A stretch of DNA of 38,886 nucleotides from an uncultured Peptostreptococcaceae bacterium (GTDB lineage: Bacteria > Bacillota > Clostridia > Peptostreptococcales > Peptostreptococcaceae), in contig CAMTIM010000018.1 in NCBI GenBank assembly GCA_947072565.1, positions 1 to 38,886 on the forward strand, given 5' to 3'. The position numbers and the translations under genes are program-made. The notes under the pieces were generated by a model. It saw only the letters and a list, made by a program, of their open reading frames with translations, made no database searches and was not told the DNA's origin. Shown piece after piece: positions 17,001 through 25,710 of this stretch; the first letter of the stretch is position 1, and each line of letters begins with the position of its first letter.

Positions 17001-17013
17001 AAGGTGGTATAAA

Positions 17014-17580
17014 ATGAATAATAAAAAGCTAAATACACAAGCAATTATATTGTCAGCATTATTGTGCTCTATTGGAATTATAATACCTCTATTTTCACCG
17101 ATAAAAATAATATTAGAGCCAGCCTCATTTACTTTAGCAAGTCATGTAGCTATATTTATAGCTATGTTTATTTCACCAGGAACAGCATTATTTGTAGCAA
17201 TTGGAACTACAGTTGGATTTTTCTTGGGAGGATTTCCGATTACAGTAGTATTAAGAGCATTAAGCCATGTAGTATTTGTAAGCATAGGCTCACTTTACTT
17301 AAAGAGAAATAAAGGAGTTCTAAATAATTTTAAAAGTTCAATTTGGTATTCTTTTTTTATAGCTTTAATTCATGCGGTTAGTGAAGTTTTAATAGTTATA
17401 CCATTTTACTTTGGATCATCTCTTTCAGATGGATACTATGATAAAGGATTTGTTGTATCAATACTTGGATTAGTTGGAGTCGGAACTTTAATACATAGTA
17501 TGATAGACTTTTCATTATCACTTTATATATGGAATATGTTACCTAAATCAGTAACTAAAAAAATTTTAGTACAAACTTAA
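17014..17580 (+). CDS. niaX: Niacin ECF transporter S component NiaX
   Basis: The product has 188 residues with about six membrane helices. The composition and 'ISPGTALFVAIGTTVGFFLGG' followed by 'VVLRALSHVVFV' fit the NiaX family of energy-coupling-factor substrate-binding subunits. NiaX binds niacin and uses the shared EcfA/EcfT module, which is not encoded in this window. The adjacent niaR and the operator just upstream support the assignment. AAGGTGG precedes the ATG at 17014. Confidence 0.88.
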   Translation: MNNKKLNTQAIILSALLCSIGIIIPLFSPIKIILEPASFTLASHVAIFIAMFISPGTALFVAIGTTVGFFLGGFPITVVLRALSHVVFVSIGSLYLKRNKGVLNNFKSSIWYSFFIALIHAVSEVLIVIPFYFGSSLSDGYYDKGFVVSILGLVGVGTLIHSMIDFSLSLYIWNMLPKSVTKKILVQT

Positions 17581-17594
17581 ATTATATAGTATAA

Positions 17595-17633
17595 ACAAAA
17601 CAAGCTAGGATTTATTCTAGCTTGTTTTGTTTT
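17595..17633 (+). terminator. Intrinsic terminator of niaX
   Basis: A perfect 14-bp stem (ACAAAACAAGCTAG and its complement) with an 8-base loop is followed by TTT. Confidence 0.9.
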
Positions 17634-17744
17634 AAATGCAAATATTTTAAATATTTAAAAATAAGAATGTAAAAAAATGTATACTAAAAGGTTTTCATGG
17701 TATAATTAGTTAAAAAAGATTATATTAGGGGGAGCGAGATTTAG

Positions 17745-19706
17745 TTGAATACAAAAAGCAAGAGATACAAGATAAGCAAGAGTATTAAAGTAATAATGCT
17801 TTTATTTTGTATTTTATTATTATGGGGGTTAAGTGGGTCATACGCACAAGAACAAAAAAGAGTTTTGTTTATAAGCTCTTATAGTCCAAACTTTTCATCT
17901 TTTGATAAGCAAAAAGCTGGTTTGGTTAAAGGGATAGGCAAAGGTGTAAAGATACAAATAGAGTATATGGATTTTGGAGAATTTAACGGAGAAGAAAATG
18001 AAAAAAATTTTTATCACTTACTAAAATATAAAATTAATAAAGATAAAAAATTTGATGTAATAATATTAGCAGATGACTATGCTTTCGAGTTCGGTAAAAA
18101 ATATAGGAATGATTTGTTTAAAGATATACCAATTGTATTTTTAGGAGTTAACGATAAAAAAAGTGCTATAGAAGCGGTATCCCTTGATTCTGTGTATGGA
18201 ATAATAGAAACTGTTCCAATAGAAACGAGTGTTGAATTAATCAGTAAGCTTCACAAAAACAAAAATATTGTTGGACTAACTTACTCATCATCTAAAGATT
18301 GTGAAGACTTAAAAGAATTTTATTCATTAAAATCTAAGTATACTAATTTAAATTTCAAACATATATCTTTAGGTGATATGTCATTAGAAGAATTTGAAAA
18401 TAAGATAAATAAATTAAATAAAGATGATGTTATATTATCGATATACTCTCCTAGAAGTAAGCAAGAGGATTTTCCTAAGATGATTAAATCGATTGAAATT
18501 TTAAAAAAAAATAAAGTAGTACCTATATATAATACATTAGACCATTTATTAGAAAATAATTTTATTGGTGGGGCAGTAGTATCTAATTTTAATTTAGGTA
18601 AGTTAGCTGGAGAAATAAGTAAACAAATAATGTCGGGAGATATTCCAAATAATAAACTTTGGGATACAAGTAGAATTTATGAATATATTTTTGATTATAA
18701 TCAATTAAAAAAATATAATATAAAGGAAAGTAAGTTACCCAAAAACTCACATATAAAAAACAAACCTATATCTTATTTTGAAAAAAATAAAATGCTTATA
18801 ATACCTATGATAATAGTGACTATATGCTTACTAATAACAATAATCGGTTTAGTTTTGAATATGAAGAAAAGAAAAATATATGAACAGGAGATACTTAAAG
18901 CAAAGGAAATTGCTGAAAGTGCTAATAAATCGCAAAGTAATTTTATTTCAAATATAAGCCATGAATTACGAACGCCAGTAGCTGTTATAATGTCTTCTAG
19001 TCAATTATTAGAATTGAATTTAAATAAAAGTAATGATGTAAATAAAAGTACTAATAATATAAAAATAATAAAACAAAATTGCAATAGGCTTCTTAGGCTT
19101 ATAAATAATATAATAGATGTAGCTAAAGTGGATTCTGGTTTTATGGATCTAAAACTAAAAAATATAGAAATAATAAGTTTATTAGAAAATATAGTATTAT
19201 CAATAATACCTTATGCACAAAGCAAAGAATTAGAGATTATATTTGATACGGATGAAGAAGAAATAATAATGGGGGCAGATCCAAATAAGATTGAGCGAAT
19301 CGTTTTAAATTTATTATCAAATGCTATAAAATTTTCCAATAATGGCGGTAAAATTTGTGTTAATGTATATAAAAAAATGGACTTGTTAATTTTCACTGTT
19401 GAGGACACAGGTATTGGTATACATGAGGACAACGTAGAAAAAATATTTGAAAAATTTATTCAGATAGAAGATACTATGATTAGAAAAAATGAAGGTAGTG
19501 GAATTGGTTTATCGCTCGTTAAGTCTTTTGTAAAATCTCATGATGGAGATGTATATGTTGAATCTAAATTAAACAAAGGCTCTGTTTTTACAGTAGAATT
19601 GCCAATAAAAATTTTAGATGGGGAAAAAGTATATTTTTATAACTTAGACCAATCACAGTCAGATATAATGAGTACTAGTATTGAGTTTTCAGATATTTAC
19701 ATTTAA
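17745..19706 (+). CDS. Sensor histidine kinase with ABC-substrate-binding-like extracellular domain
   Basis: The product has 653 residues from a TTG at 17745, preceded by AGGGGGAG. The next in-frame ATG would remove the positively charged end of the signal peptide. Signal peptide 1-34 ends in YAQ. Residues 38-325 look like the ABC_sub_bind fold (TrpX/PF04392-like): 'RVLFISSYSPNFSSFDKQKAG', 'FDVIILADDYAFEFG' and 'IPIVFLGVND'. A membrane helix covers 350-371. HisKA has SHELRTP with His406. The ATPase domain has NLLSNAIKFS, DTGIGI (554-559) and GSGIGL (584-589). A 28-residue tail follows. No response regulator is adjacent, so it is an orphan kinase. The domain layout suggests direct sensing of a small ligand; its identity is unknown. 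Confidence 0.85.
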   Translation: MNTKSKRYKISKSIKVIMLLFCILLLWGLSGSYAQEQKRVLFISSYSPNFSSFDKQKAGLVKGIGKGVKIQIEYMDFGEFNGEENEKNFYHLLKYKINKDKKFDVIILADDYAFEFGKKYRNDLFKDIPIVFLGVNDKKSAIEAVSLDSVYGIIETVPIETSVELISKLHKNKNIVGLTYSSSKDCEDLKEFYSLKSKYTNLNFKHISLGDMSLEEFENKINKLNKDDVILSIYSPRSKQEDFPKMIKSIEILKKNKVVPIYNTLDHLLENNFIGGAVVSNFNLGKLAGEISKQIMSGDIPNNKLWDTSRIYEYIFDYNQLKKYNIKESKLPKNSHIKNKPISYFEKNKMLIIPMIIVTICLLITIIGLVLNMKKRKIYEQEILKAKEIAESANKSQSNFISNISHELRTPVAVIMSSSQLLELNLNKSNDVNKSTNNIKIIKQNCNRLLRLINNIIDVAKVDSGFMDLKLKNIEIISLLENIVLSIIPYAQSKELEIIFDTDEEEIIMGADPNKIERIVLNLLSNAIKFSNNGGKICVNVYKKMDLLIFTVEDTGIGIHEDNVEKIFEKFIQIEDTMIRKNEGSGIGLSLVKSFVKSHDGDVYVESKLNKGSVFTVELPIKILDGEKVYFYNLDQSQSDIMSTSIEFSDIYI

Positions 19707-19728
19707 GATAAGATGGTTATAACAATAT

Positions 19729-19757
19729 TTGCATAAATTCACCTATTATGATAAAAT
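19729..19757 (+). promoter_or_regulatory. Promoter of the YnbB-type gene
   Basis: TTGCAT, a 17-base spacer and TAAAAT with a TGA extension (TATGATAAAAT). It closely resembles the promoter at 23247-23275. It lies inside the extended ORF that would start at 19729, so the coding start must be further down. Confidence 0.6.
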
Positions 19758-19794
19758 TCTACTGTTAAAATCAAATAAAAGACAGGTGAAGAAT

Positions 19795-21075
19795 ATGTTA
19801 AACGAAACAAAAAATCTATTAAAAAACTTCTATGGATTAGATGACGAAACATTTGAATTATCAGAAGAAGTTATGAAAGAAATAAAACCTAAATTTGAAG
19901 AAATAAAACAAATAAGAGAATATAATCAATACAAGGTATTAAAAGCAATGCAAGAAGCTCATTTAAGTGATAATCACTTCAATTGGACTACTGGATATGG
20001 ATATAATGACCTTGGTCGTGAAAAAATAGAGGAAATATATGCAAATGTATTTAATGCAGAGGATTCTATAGTTCGTCCTATAATAGTTAATGGAACTCAT
20101 GCATTAACTTTATGCTTACAAGGAATTGCTAGACCTGGAGACGAAATACTATCAGTAACAGGTAAGCCATATGATACATTAGAAGGTGTTATAGGTATAA
20201 GAGAAGAAAAAGGATGTTTAAAGGAATTTGGAGTTACATATGATCAAGTAGATTTTTTAGAAGATGGAAATGTAGACTTAGAAGGAATAAAAACTAAAAT
20301 AAACGATAGAACAAAACTTGTAATGATACAAAGATCAAAGGGATACTCTTGGAGAAAATCACTTACGATAGCTGATATAAAAGAAATTATAGATACTGTA
20401 AGAAGTATCAAACCTGAAGTTATAGTAATGGTTGATAATTGTTATGGAGAGTTTTTAGAAACTATGGAACCAACTGATGTTGGTGCTGATATAATGGCAG
20501 GATCACTTATAAAAAACCCAGGTGGAGGTCTTGCTTTAACTGGTGGATATATAGTAGGTAAGAAAGATTTAGTAGAATTAATATCATATAGATTAACATC
20601 TCCTGGAATAGGTAAAGAATGTGGACTTACATTTGGAACTAGTAGAACGGTACTTCAAGGGTTCTTTATGGCTCCATATGTAGTAAGTCAAGCTGTAATG
20701 GGTGCAATTTATTGTGCTAGAATGTTTGAAAAATTAGGATATGAAGTTCTTCCAAAATATGATGATTTAAGAAGTGATATAATACAAATAGTAAGACTTA
20801 ACAGTGCTGAAGAAGTTATAGCATTTTGTCAAGGAATACAAGCAGCAGCTCCTGTTGATTCATACGTTAAGCCAGTTCCTTGGGCGATGCCAGGATATGA
20901 TGATGAAGTTATAATGGCAGCTGGTGCATTTATACAAGGTTCTTCAATAGAATTAAGTGCTGATGCTCCAATAAAGCCACCATATAATGTTTACTTCCAA
21001 GGTGGTCTTACATTTGATCATTCTAAGATGGGTACATTAAAAGCTATTGAGTATATGAAAAAAAATAAACAATAA
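19795..21075 (+). CDS. YnbB / methionine gamma-lyase-like PLP enzyme (aluminium-resistance family)
   Basis: The product has 426 residues from the ATG at 19795, with ACAGGTGAAG upstream; a longer frame from 19729 would overlap the promoter. It belongs to fold-type I PLP enzymes of the Cys/Met-metabolism group: 'NWTTGYGYNDLGREKIE', 'IVNGTHALTLCLQGIARPGD', 'VMVDNCYGEFLE', and the cofactor lysine in 'AGSLIKNPGGGLALTGGY' (Lys240). This is the family called YnbB, methionine gamma-lyase family or 'aluminium resistance protein'. In B. subtilis ynbB also lies near hfq and miaA, so the neighbourhood is conserved. The reaction is not proven for this subgroup; carbon-sulfur lyase activity is a family inference. 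Confidence 0.9.
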   Translation: MLNETKNLLKNFYGLDDETFELSEEVMKEIKPKFEEIKQIREYNQYKVLKAMQEAHLSDNHFNWTTGYGYNDLGREKIEEIYANVFNAEDSIVRPIIVNGTHALTLCLQGIARPGDEILSVTGKPYDTLEGVIGIREEKGCLKEFGVTYDQVDFLEDGNVDLEGIKTKINDRTKLVMIQRSKGYSWRKSLTIADIKEIIDTVRSIKPEVIVMVDNCYGEFLETMEPTDVGADIMAGSLIKNPGGGLALTGGYIVGKKDLVELISYRLTSPGIGKECGLTFGTSRTVLQGFFMAPYVVSQAVMGAIYCARMFEKLGYEVLPKYDDLRSDIIQIVRLNSAEEVIAFCQGIQAAAPVDSYVKPVPWAMPGYDDEVIMAAGAFIQGSSIELSADAPIKPPYNVYFQGGLTFDHSKMGTLKAIEYMKKNKQ

Positions 21076-21126
21076 ATAATAAATGACCTGAGCTTTGATT
21101 CAAAGCTCAGGTCATTTATTATTTAT
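21072..21126 (+). terminator. Very long terminator hairpin after the YnbB-type gene
   Basis: 21072-21098 and 21100-21126 are exact reverse complements over 27 positions around one central base. The GC-rich core AATGACCTGAGCTTTG sits in AT-rich flanks, and the stem starts inside the stop codon. It is nearly symmetrical, so it could act on both strands. Confidence 0.85.
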
Positions 21127-21335
21127 ACAAAGGTTAAAAGCAAATGCAGTTTAAGTCATTTTTAAGAATTAACGTATTTTTTATGAAAAATATAGTAACT
21201 TAAAATAATTTATATCATAAATTAAATATAGAGTATTAGAATATATAAATAAAAAACTATTTTTAGGAACAATTATGTAAACAAGTATAATAAAATCAAT
21301 ATATATTAAACCATATTAAAGGGGATGTATATGAT

Positions 21336-22382
21336 ATGAGCTTTGCTGAAAAAGCAATAATTGAAGATGAAAATTTACATATATCATTTAATAACAAGAA
21401 AAATATCTTATTTGTAATGTATCTTTTATTAGATGGAGGAGCAGAAAAAGTGTTGATTTCTATATTGGATAATCTTGATTACTCAAAGTATAATGTAGAT
21501 TTAATAGTATTGGCTAAGGAAAAAAGTTATTTATATAATATAAATGAAAATGTGAAGGTAAGATACATTTATGACACGGTAGAGCAATTAAGTCAAGATT
21601 ATTTAAATGGAAACTTCAATTTAGAAATTGAAAAAAAATATGATATAGAAATAGGGTTTTTAGGTATATTTACAACATGGGTAATTGCTAGATTTGGAAA
21701 TCCTAAAGCAAAAAAAATAACTTGGCTTCATGGTAATTTTGCTTATATGGTGTCTGGAAACACAGTAGAATATGTAACTGATTTGTATAACAGAATGGAT
21801 AATATAATATGTGTGTCTAACGGAGTAAAGCAATCGTTTATAGATTTTGTAGGAAATGAATTAGACAACAAATTACAAACAATATATAATCCAATTGATA
21901 TAGATCAAATAAGAGACTTATCAATAAAAGATTTAAAATATAAAAAAAATAAATTTACTATCTTATCTATAGGTAGACTAGCATGGGAAAAAGGATTTGA
22001 CAGACTAATTAAAGTTCATAAAAAACTAATAAATGAAGGTATCGATAATGAGCTTATAATCTTAGGTGGTGGTGCAAAAGAAAAAGAATTAAAAAAATTA
22101 GCAAAAGAATTAAATTTAGAGGATACTTGTAAGTTTATTGACTATCAAAAAAATCCTTTTTCATGGATAAAAATGAGTGATATATTTGTATCATCATCTG
22201 TAACAGAAGGATTACCACTAGCAATTATAGAAGCTATGATTTTAGAAAAACCTATAGTTGCAACAGATACTCATGGTTCTAGTGATTTGTTAGAATATAT
22301 GACTTTAAATGGAGCGAGGATTTTGCAGCCGCTAGAAATTTTTCATTTAGCAAAGCTACAAAAGAATATGTATTCTGGATAG
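21336..22382 (+). pseudogene. GT4-type glycosyltransferase, 3' end lost (5' part of a deletion chimera)
   Basis: The ORF has 348 codons with GGGG upstream of 21336. Up to about residue 320 it is a normal family-4 (GT-B) glycosyltransferase: 'NILFVMYLLLDGGAEKVLI' (39-57), 'KKITWLHGNFAYMV', 'LSIGRLAWEKGFDRLIKVHK', and the sugar-nucleotide motif 'VSSSVTEGLPLAIIEAMI' with 'KPIVATDTHGSSDLLE'. After that the frame changes to a sequence with no family character ('ARILQPLEIFHLAKLQ'). The reason is that the DNA from about 22286 encodes, in another frame, the inside of a GT2 gene. The final roughly 40-60 residues of a GT4 protein are missing. A truncated product could still be made; activity is doubtful. 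Confidence 0.75.
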
Positions 22383-23215
22383 ATGCAGACGAAGTATTGT
22401 TTAAAGAAGAGCAAGATAAATTTTTAAAACTAAAGGAAAGTTTAAATACTAATATAGATACAGTTTCAATGACAGACCATAGGGGATTAAATGAAAATGG
22501 AGAGCCGTTATTAAAATATAGGAGAAATAGAGTGGTTAAAAGAAATAATAATTTTAAGTGGGTTGGATTTATACATGAGTATCTTGGGGTAAGTGGGAAT
22601 GTGTATGAAAGTGATATATCAATTACACATCAAAAATTACATAATATAGGGGATAGGAATCTTAGGATTTATAGAAATAAGCTTAATGAAGGGTATAAGT
22701 TATCTACAAGAGATATTTATTATTACGGAAAAGAGCTTTATTATAATGGGCTTTATGATGATGCTATAAAAGTACTTGAGCCGTTTACCTATATGGATAC
22801 ATGGGTAGAAGAAAAAATAGATGCTTTATGTAAAATAGCTGATTGTTATTTTTGCAAAGGTGATTATACTCAATCTAGAAAAAGTATATATAAAACTTTT
22901 GAGTATGCGCCTCCTAGGGGTGAAGCTGTTTGTAGACTAGCGGATTCTTTCAAACAAGAAGAACGATATGAAGAAGCGATAAGTTGGTATGAAAGTATAT
23001 TTAATTTAGAAATACCTAAAGGTTGTTATGGATTTATAGCTTTAGAAGATTGGACATGGAAACCGCACCTTCAACTTACTGTGTGTTATTATAAGTTAAA
23101 TAATGTAGAAAAAGCTATATACCATCATAAAAAGGCATATGAAATTAATCCTAAAAATGAGTATATATCTAAAAATGAGGAGTTTTTTAATAGATCATAT
23201 AGTTGTAATAACTAA
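22286..23215 (+). pseudogene. GT2-type glycosyltransferase with TPR tail, 5' end lost (3' part of a deletion chimera)
   Basis: The frame (22397 phase) is open from 22286 and, read from 22301, gives 'DFKWSEDFAAARNFSFSKA' and then 'VFWIDADEVLF'. These are the central DFxxARNFS and D-A-D metal-binding motifs of family-2 glycosyltransferases. 'FKWVGFIHEYL' follows, and from about 22700 TPR-like helices ('DIYYYGKELYYNGLYDDAI', 'AVCRLADSFKQEERYEEAI', 'LQLTVCYYKLNNVEKAIYHH'). The N-terminal nucleotide-binding half-Rossmann segment, about 70 residues, is absent, and no start with a ribosome binding site suits the frame; the ATG at 22397 is inside the domain. The remnant cannot be a complete enzyme. 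Confidence 0.75.
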
Positions 23216-23246
23216 ATATATTATAGCAAAGTTTACATAATAAACT

Positions 23247-23275
23247 TTGAATAAATTAATATACTATGATAAAAT
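23247..23275 (+). promoter_or_regulatory. Promoter of the EamA transporter gene
   Basis: TTGAAT, a 17-base spacer and TAAAAT with a TGA extension. The surrounding 46 bases (23246-23291) match 19728-19773 at 36 positions. Confidence 0.6.
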
Positions 23276-23309
23276 CGTAATGTTAAGATTAACTACAGAG
23301 GAGAAAAAG

Positions 23310-24191
23310 ATGGACAGTATAAAAAATAGAATGAGTGAAACAACAAAAGGAATAATATGTATAATAATATCAGCTTTTGGATTTGCAATGATGTCAGCAT
23401 TTGTAAAGCTATCGGGTGATTTGCCAACTTTTCAAAAAACATTTTTTAGAAACTTAGTTTCTTGTATAGTGGCTTTTGCTATGATTTTAAACACTAAAGA
23501 AAGTTTCTTTGGAAAAAAAGAAAATAGAGGCATATTAACATTAAGAGCCGCATTTGGAACTTTAGGAATAATATTTAATTATTATGCTATAGATAAGCTA
23601 GTTTTATCAGATGCAAATATGTTAAATAAATTAAGTCCTTTTATAGTTATAATATTTTCAGCACTGTTTTTGAAAGAAAAAATTAAAACTAATCAAATGT
23701 TAGCTGTATTAGTAGCATTTGCTGGGTCTTTGTTTATAATAAAGCCAACTTTTAACTTAGATGTAATTCCATCATTAGTTGGTGTAAGTGGAGCTTTTTG
23801 TGCAGCGGCTGCGTATACTTGTTTAAGAGTACTAGGTGGAAAAGAAAAAGGTGCTACGATAGTATTTTATTTTTCTCTATTTTCCCTAGTTGTAATATTA
23901 CCGTTTATGATAATTTCATATGAGCCTATGAGTATACTTCAATTTGTTTATTTAATGTTAGCAGGAGTATTTGCTACAGTAGGCCAATTTGGTATAACTT
24001 GGGCATACAAGTATGCACCAGCTAAAGAAATTTCTATATTTGATTATTCTAATATAATTTTCTCAGCTATAATAAGTATAATATTATTTAGAGCATTTCC
24101 TGATATATTTAGTGTAATAGGATACTTTGTGATATTTGGAGCATCATTTTATATATTTAGATACAACAAAAAACTTGATAAAATTAATTAG
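23310..24191 (+). CDS. EamA-family (DMT) transporter
   Basis: The product has 293 residues from the ATG at 23310, which has AGAGGAG at 23297-23303; a longer frame starting at 23247 would lie on the promoter. There are ten membrane segments in two EamA repeats (about 8-140 and 150-285), e.g. 'IICIIISAFGFAMMSAFVKL' and 'VSGAFCAAAAYTCLRVLGG'. 'KLSPFIVIIFSALFLKEKI' is the typical end of repeat 1. DMT proteins of this type export or import metabolites such as amino acids or S-adenosylmethionine; the substrate cannot be fixed. It is followed by its own terminator. Confidence 0.88.
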   Translation: MDSIKNRMSETTKGIICIIISAFGFAMMSAFVKLSGDLPTFQKTFFRNLVSCIVAFAMILNTKESFFGKKENRGILTLRAAFGTLGIIFNYYAIDKLVLSDANMLNKLSPFIVIIFSALFLKEKIKTNQMLAVLVAFAGSLFIIKPTFNLDVIPSLVGVSGAFCAAAAYTCLRVLGGKEKGATIVFYFSLFSLVVILPFMIISYEPMSILQFVYLMLAGVFATVGQFGITWAYKYAPAKEISIFDYSNIIFSAIISIILFRAFPDIFSVIGYFVIFGASFYIFRYNKKLDKIN

Positions 24192-24193
24192 TA

Positions 24194-24233
24194 AAAAAAC
24201 TAGAGTGAAATAAAAATTTACTCTAGTTTTTTT
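24194..24233 (+). terminator. Intrinsic terminator of the EamA gene
   Basis: AAAAACTAGAGT pairs with ACTCTAGTTTTT, leaving a 13-base AT loop; a T run follows. Confidence 0.85.
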
Positions 24234-24272
24234 AGTTTATATATTTTAATATCAATGTATGGAGGATTTTAT

Positions 24273-25658
24273 ATGGAAGATAGAGTTGATTTAACGCAAG
24301 GTCGAATTACAGAAAAATTAATAAAATTATCACTACCTATAATGGGAACTTCGTTTATACAAATGGCTTACAATATGGTAGATATGATATGGGTAGGAAA
24401 AGCTGGAAGTAGTTCAGTAGCAGCAGTGGGAACAGCTGGTTTTTTCCCTTGGCTTGCGATGGCATTTGTTATGATTTCAAAGATCGGTGGAGAAATAAAA
24501 GTAGCTCAAAGTATTGGTGAAAACAGTATAGATAAAACAAAGTCGTATATAAAAGCAGCAATAGAAATAAATATTATATTATCTATTTTGTACACTATAT
24601 TTTTAATTGTTTTTAATAAAAACCTTATAGCATTTTTTAATTTAGGTGATGAATCGGTTATAAACATGTCGAGAACTTACTTATATATAATAGCTTTAGG
24701 AATGGTATTTTATTTTATTAATCCAGTATTTACAGCAATATTTAATGGAATGGGAAATAGTAAAACACCTTTTAAAATCAACACAGTAGGATTAATTGCT
24801 AATATTATATTAGATCCGATATTAATACTTGGATTAGGTGGATTTCCAAAGCTTGGAGTAGCGGGAGCAGCTATAGCTACAGTTTTTGCACAAATTATAG
24901 TATTTTCTTTATTTTTATATACTATTTCAAAGAGTAAACATGAGTACTTTAAAGTTAAGCTATTTAAAAGTATAGAGATAAAATACTATAAAATTTTGTA
25001 TAAGCTAGGAATACCAGTAGCAATACAAAGTGGGATGTTTACAATATTTTCAATGTTACTTGGAGTAGTTGTAGCATCTTTTGGACCTATGGCAGTGGCG
25101 GTACAAAAGGTAGGTTCTCAAATTGAATCTATTTCATGGATGACTACAGAAGGATTAGCAGTATCGCTTGGAAGTTTTGTTGGTCAGAATTACGGAGCTA
25201 AAAAATATGATAGAGTAACAAAAGGGTGTAAGATTGGTATAATTATAGCTATGATTTTAGGGATGGTTACTACACTAATATTAGTATTTGGAGGTAAATA
25301 TATATTCTCTGTATTTATATCGGAACCAAGTGCTATATTTGAAGGAACTACATATCTTAAGATATTGGGATATTCTCAATTCTTTATGTGTATTGAAATT
25401 ATAACAGCAGGTGCTTTTAAAGGTCTTGGAAGAACGTACATCCCATCAATTATAAGTATAATATTAACAGGTTTAAGAGTTCCACTAGCCTATTTAATTT
25501 CAAATCCGAGTTTAATGGGGTTAAATGGTGTATGGTGGAGCATAACTTTAACTACTATACTAAAAGGCATTTTAATGATAAGTGTATTTATTTGGCTATA
25601 TAAAACCAAAAAGCTATACTATGATTCAAAGTATAATAACAAACTTACAAAAGAATAA
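24273..25658 (+). CDS. MATE family efflux transporter
   Basis: The product has 461 residues from the ATG at 24273, preceded by GGAGG; the in-frame ATG at 24255 lies 5' of that site. There are twelve membrane helices in two halves. The N-terminal half has 'LPIMGTSFIQMAYNMVDMIWVG' and 'AVGTAGFFPWLAMAF'. The second half begins near residue 240 with 'LGIPVAIQSGMFTIFSMLLG'. It fits the NorM/DinF-type Na+ or H+ antiporters for cationic drugs. It is a single gene with a shared bidirectional terminator against the minus-strand acetamidase. Confidence 0.93.
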   Translation: MEDRVDLTQGRITEKLIKLSLPIMGTSFIQMAYNMVDMIWVGKAGSSSVAAVGTAGFFPWLAMAFVMISKIGGEIKVAQSIGENSIDKTKSYIKAAIEINIILSILYTIFLIVFNKNLIAFFNLGDESVINMSRTYLYIIALGMVFYFINPVFTAIFNGMGNSKTPFKINTVGLIANIILDPILILGLGGFPKLGVAGAAIATVFAQIIVFSLFLYTISKSKHEYFKVKLFKSIEIKYYKILYKLGIPVAIQSGMFTIFSMLLGVVVASFGPMAVAVQKVGSQIESISWMTTEGLAVSLGSFVGQNYGAKKYDRVTKGCKIGIIIAMILGMVTTLILVFGGKYIFSVFISEPSAIFEGTTYLKILGYSQFFMCIEIITAGAFKGLGRTYIPSIISIILTGLRVPLAYLISNPSLMGLNGVWWSITLTTILKGILMISVFIWLYKTKKLYYDSKYNNKLTKE

Positions 25659-25697
25659 AAAAAAGAAGAATGCAAATAAAGCATTCTTCTTTTTTTA
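25659..25697. terminator. Bidirectional terminator between MATE and acetamidase genes
   Basis: AAAAAGAAGAATGC and GCATTCTTCTTTTT form a 14-bp stem flanked by an A run on the left and a T run on the right, so it works for the + strand MATE gene and the - strand acetamidase gene. Confidence 0.9.
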
Positions 25698-25710
25698 TTA
25701 AGTTAAAAAA

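Noticed and set aside
22270-22400. A simple sequencing frameshift in one glycosyltransferase gene
   Set aside because: The parts on either side belong to different families (GT4 and GT2), and each lacks the segment that should be there, so a one-base error cannot restore one gene.
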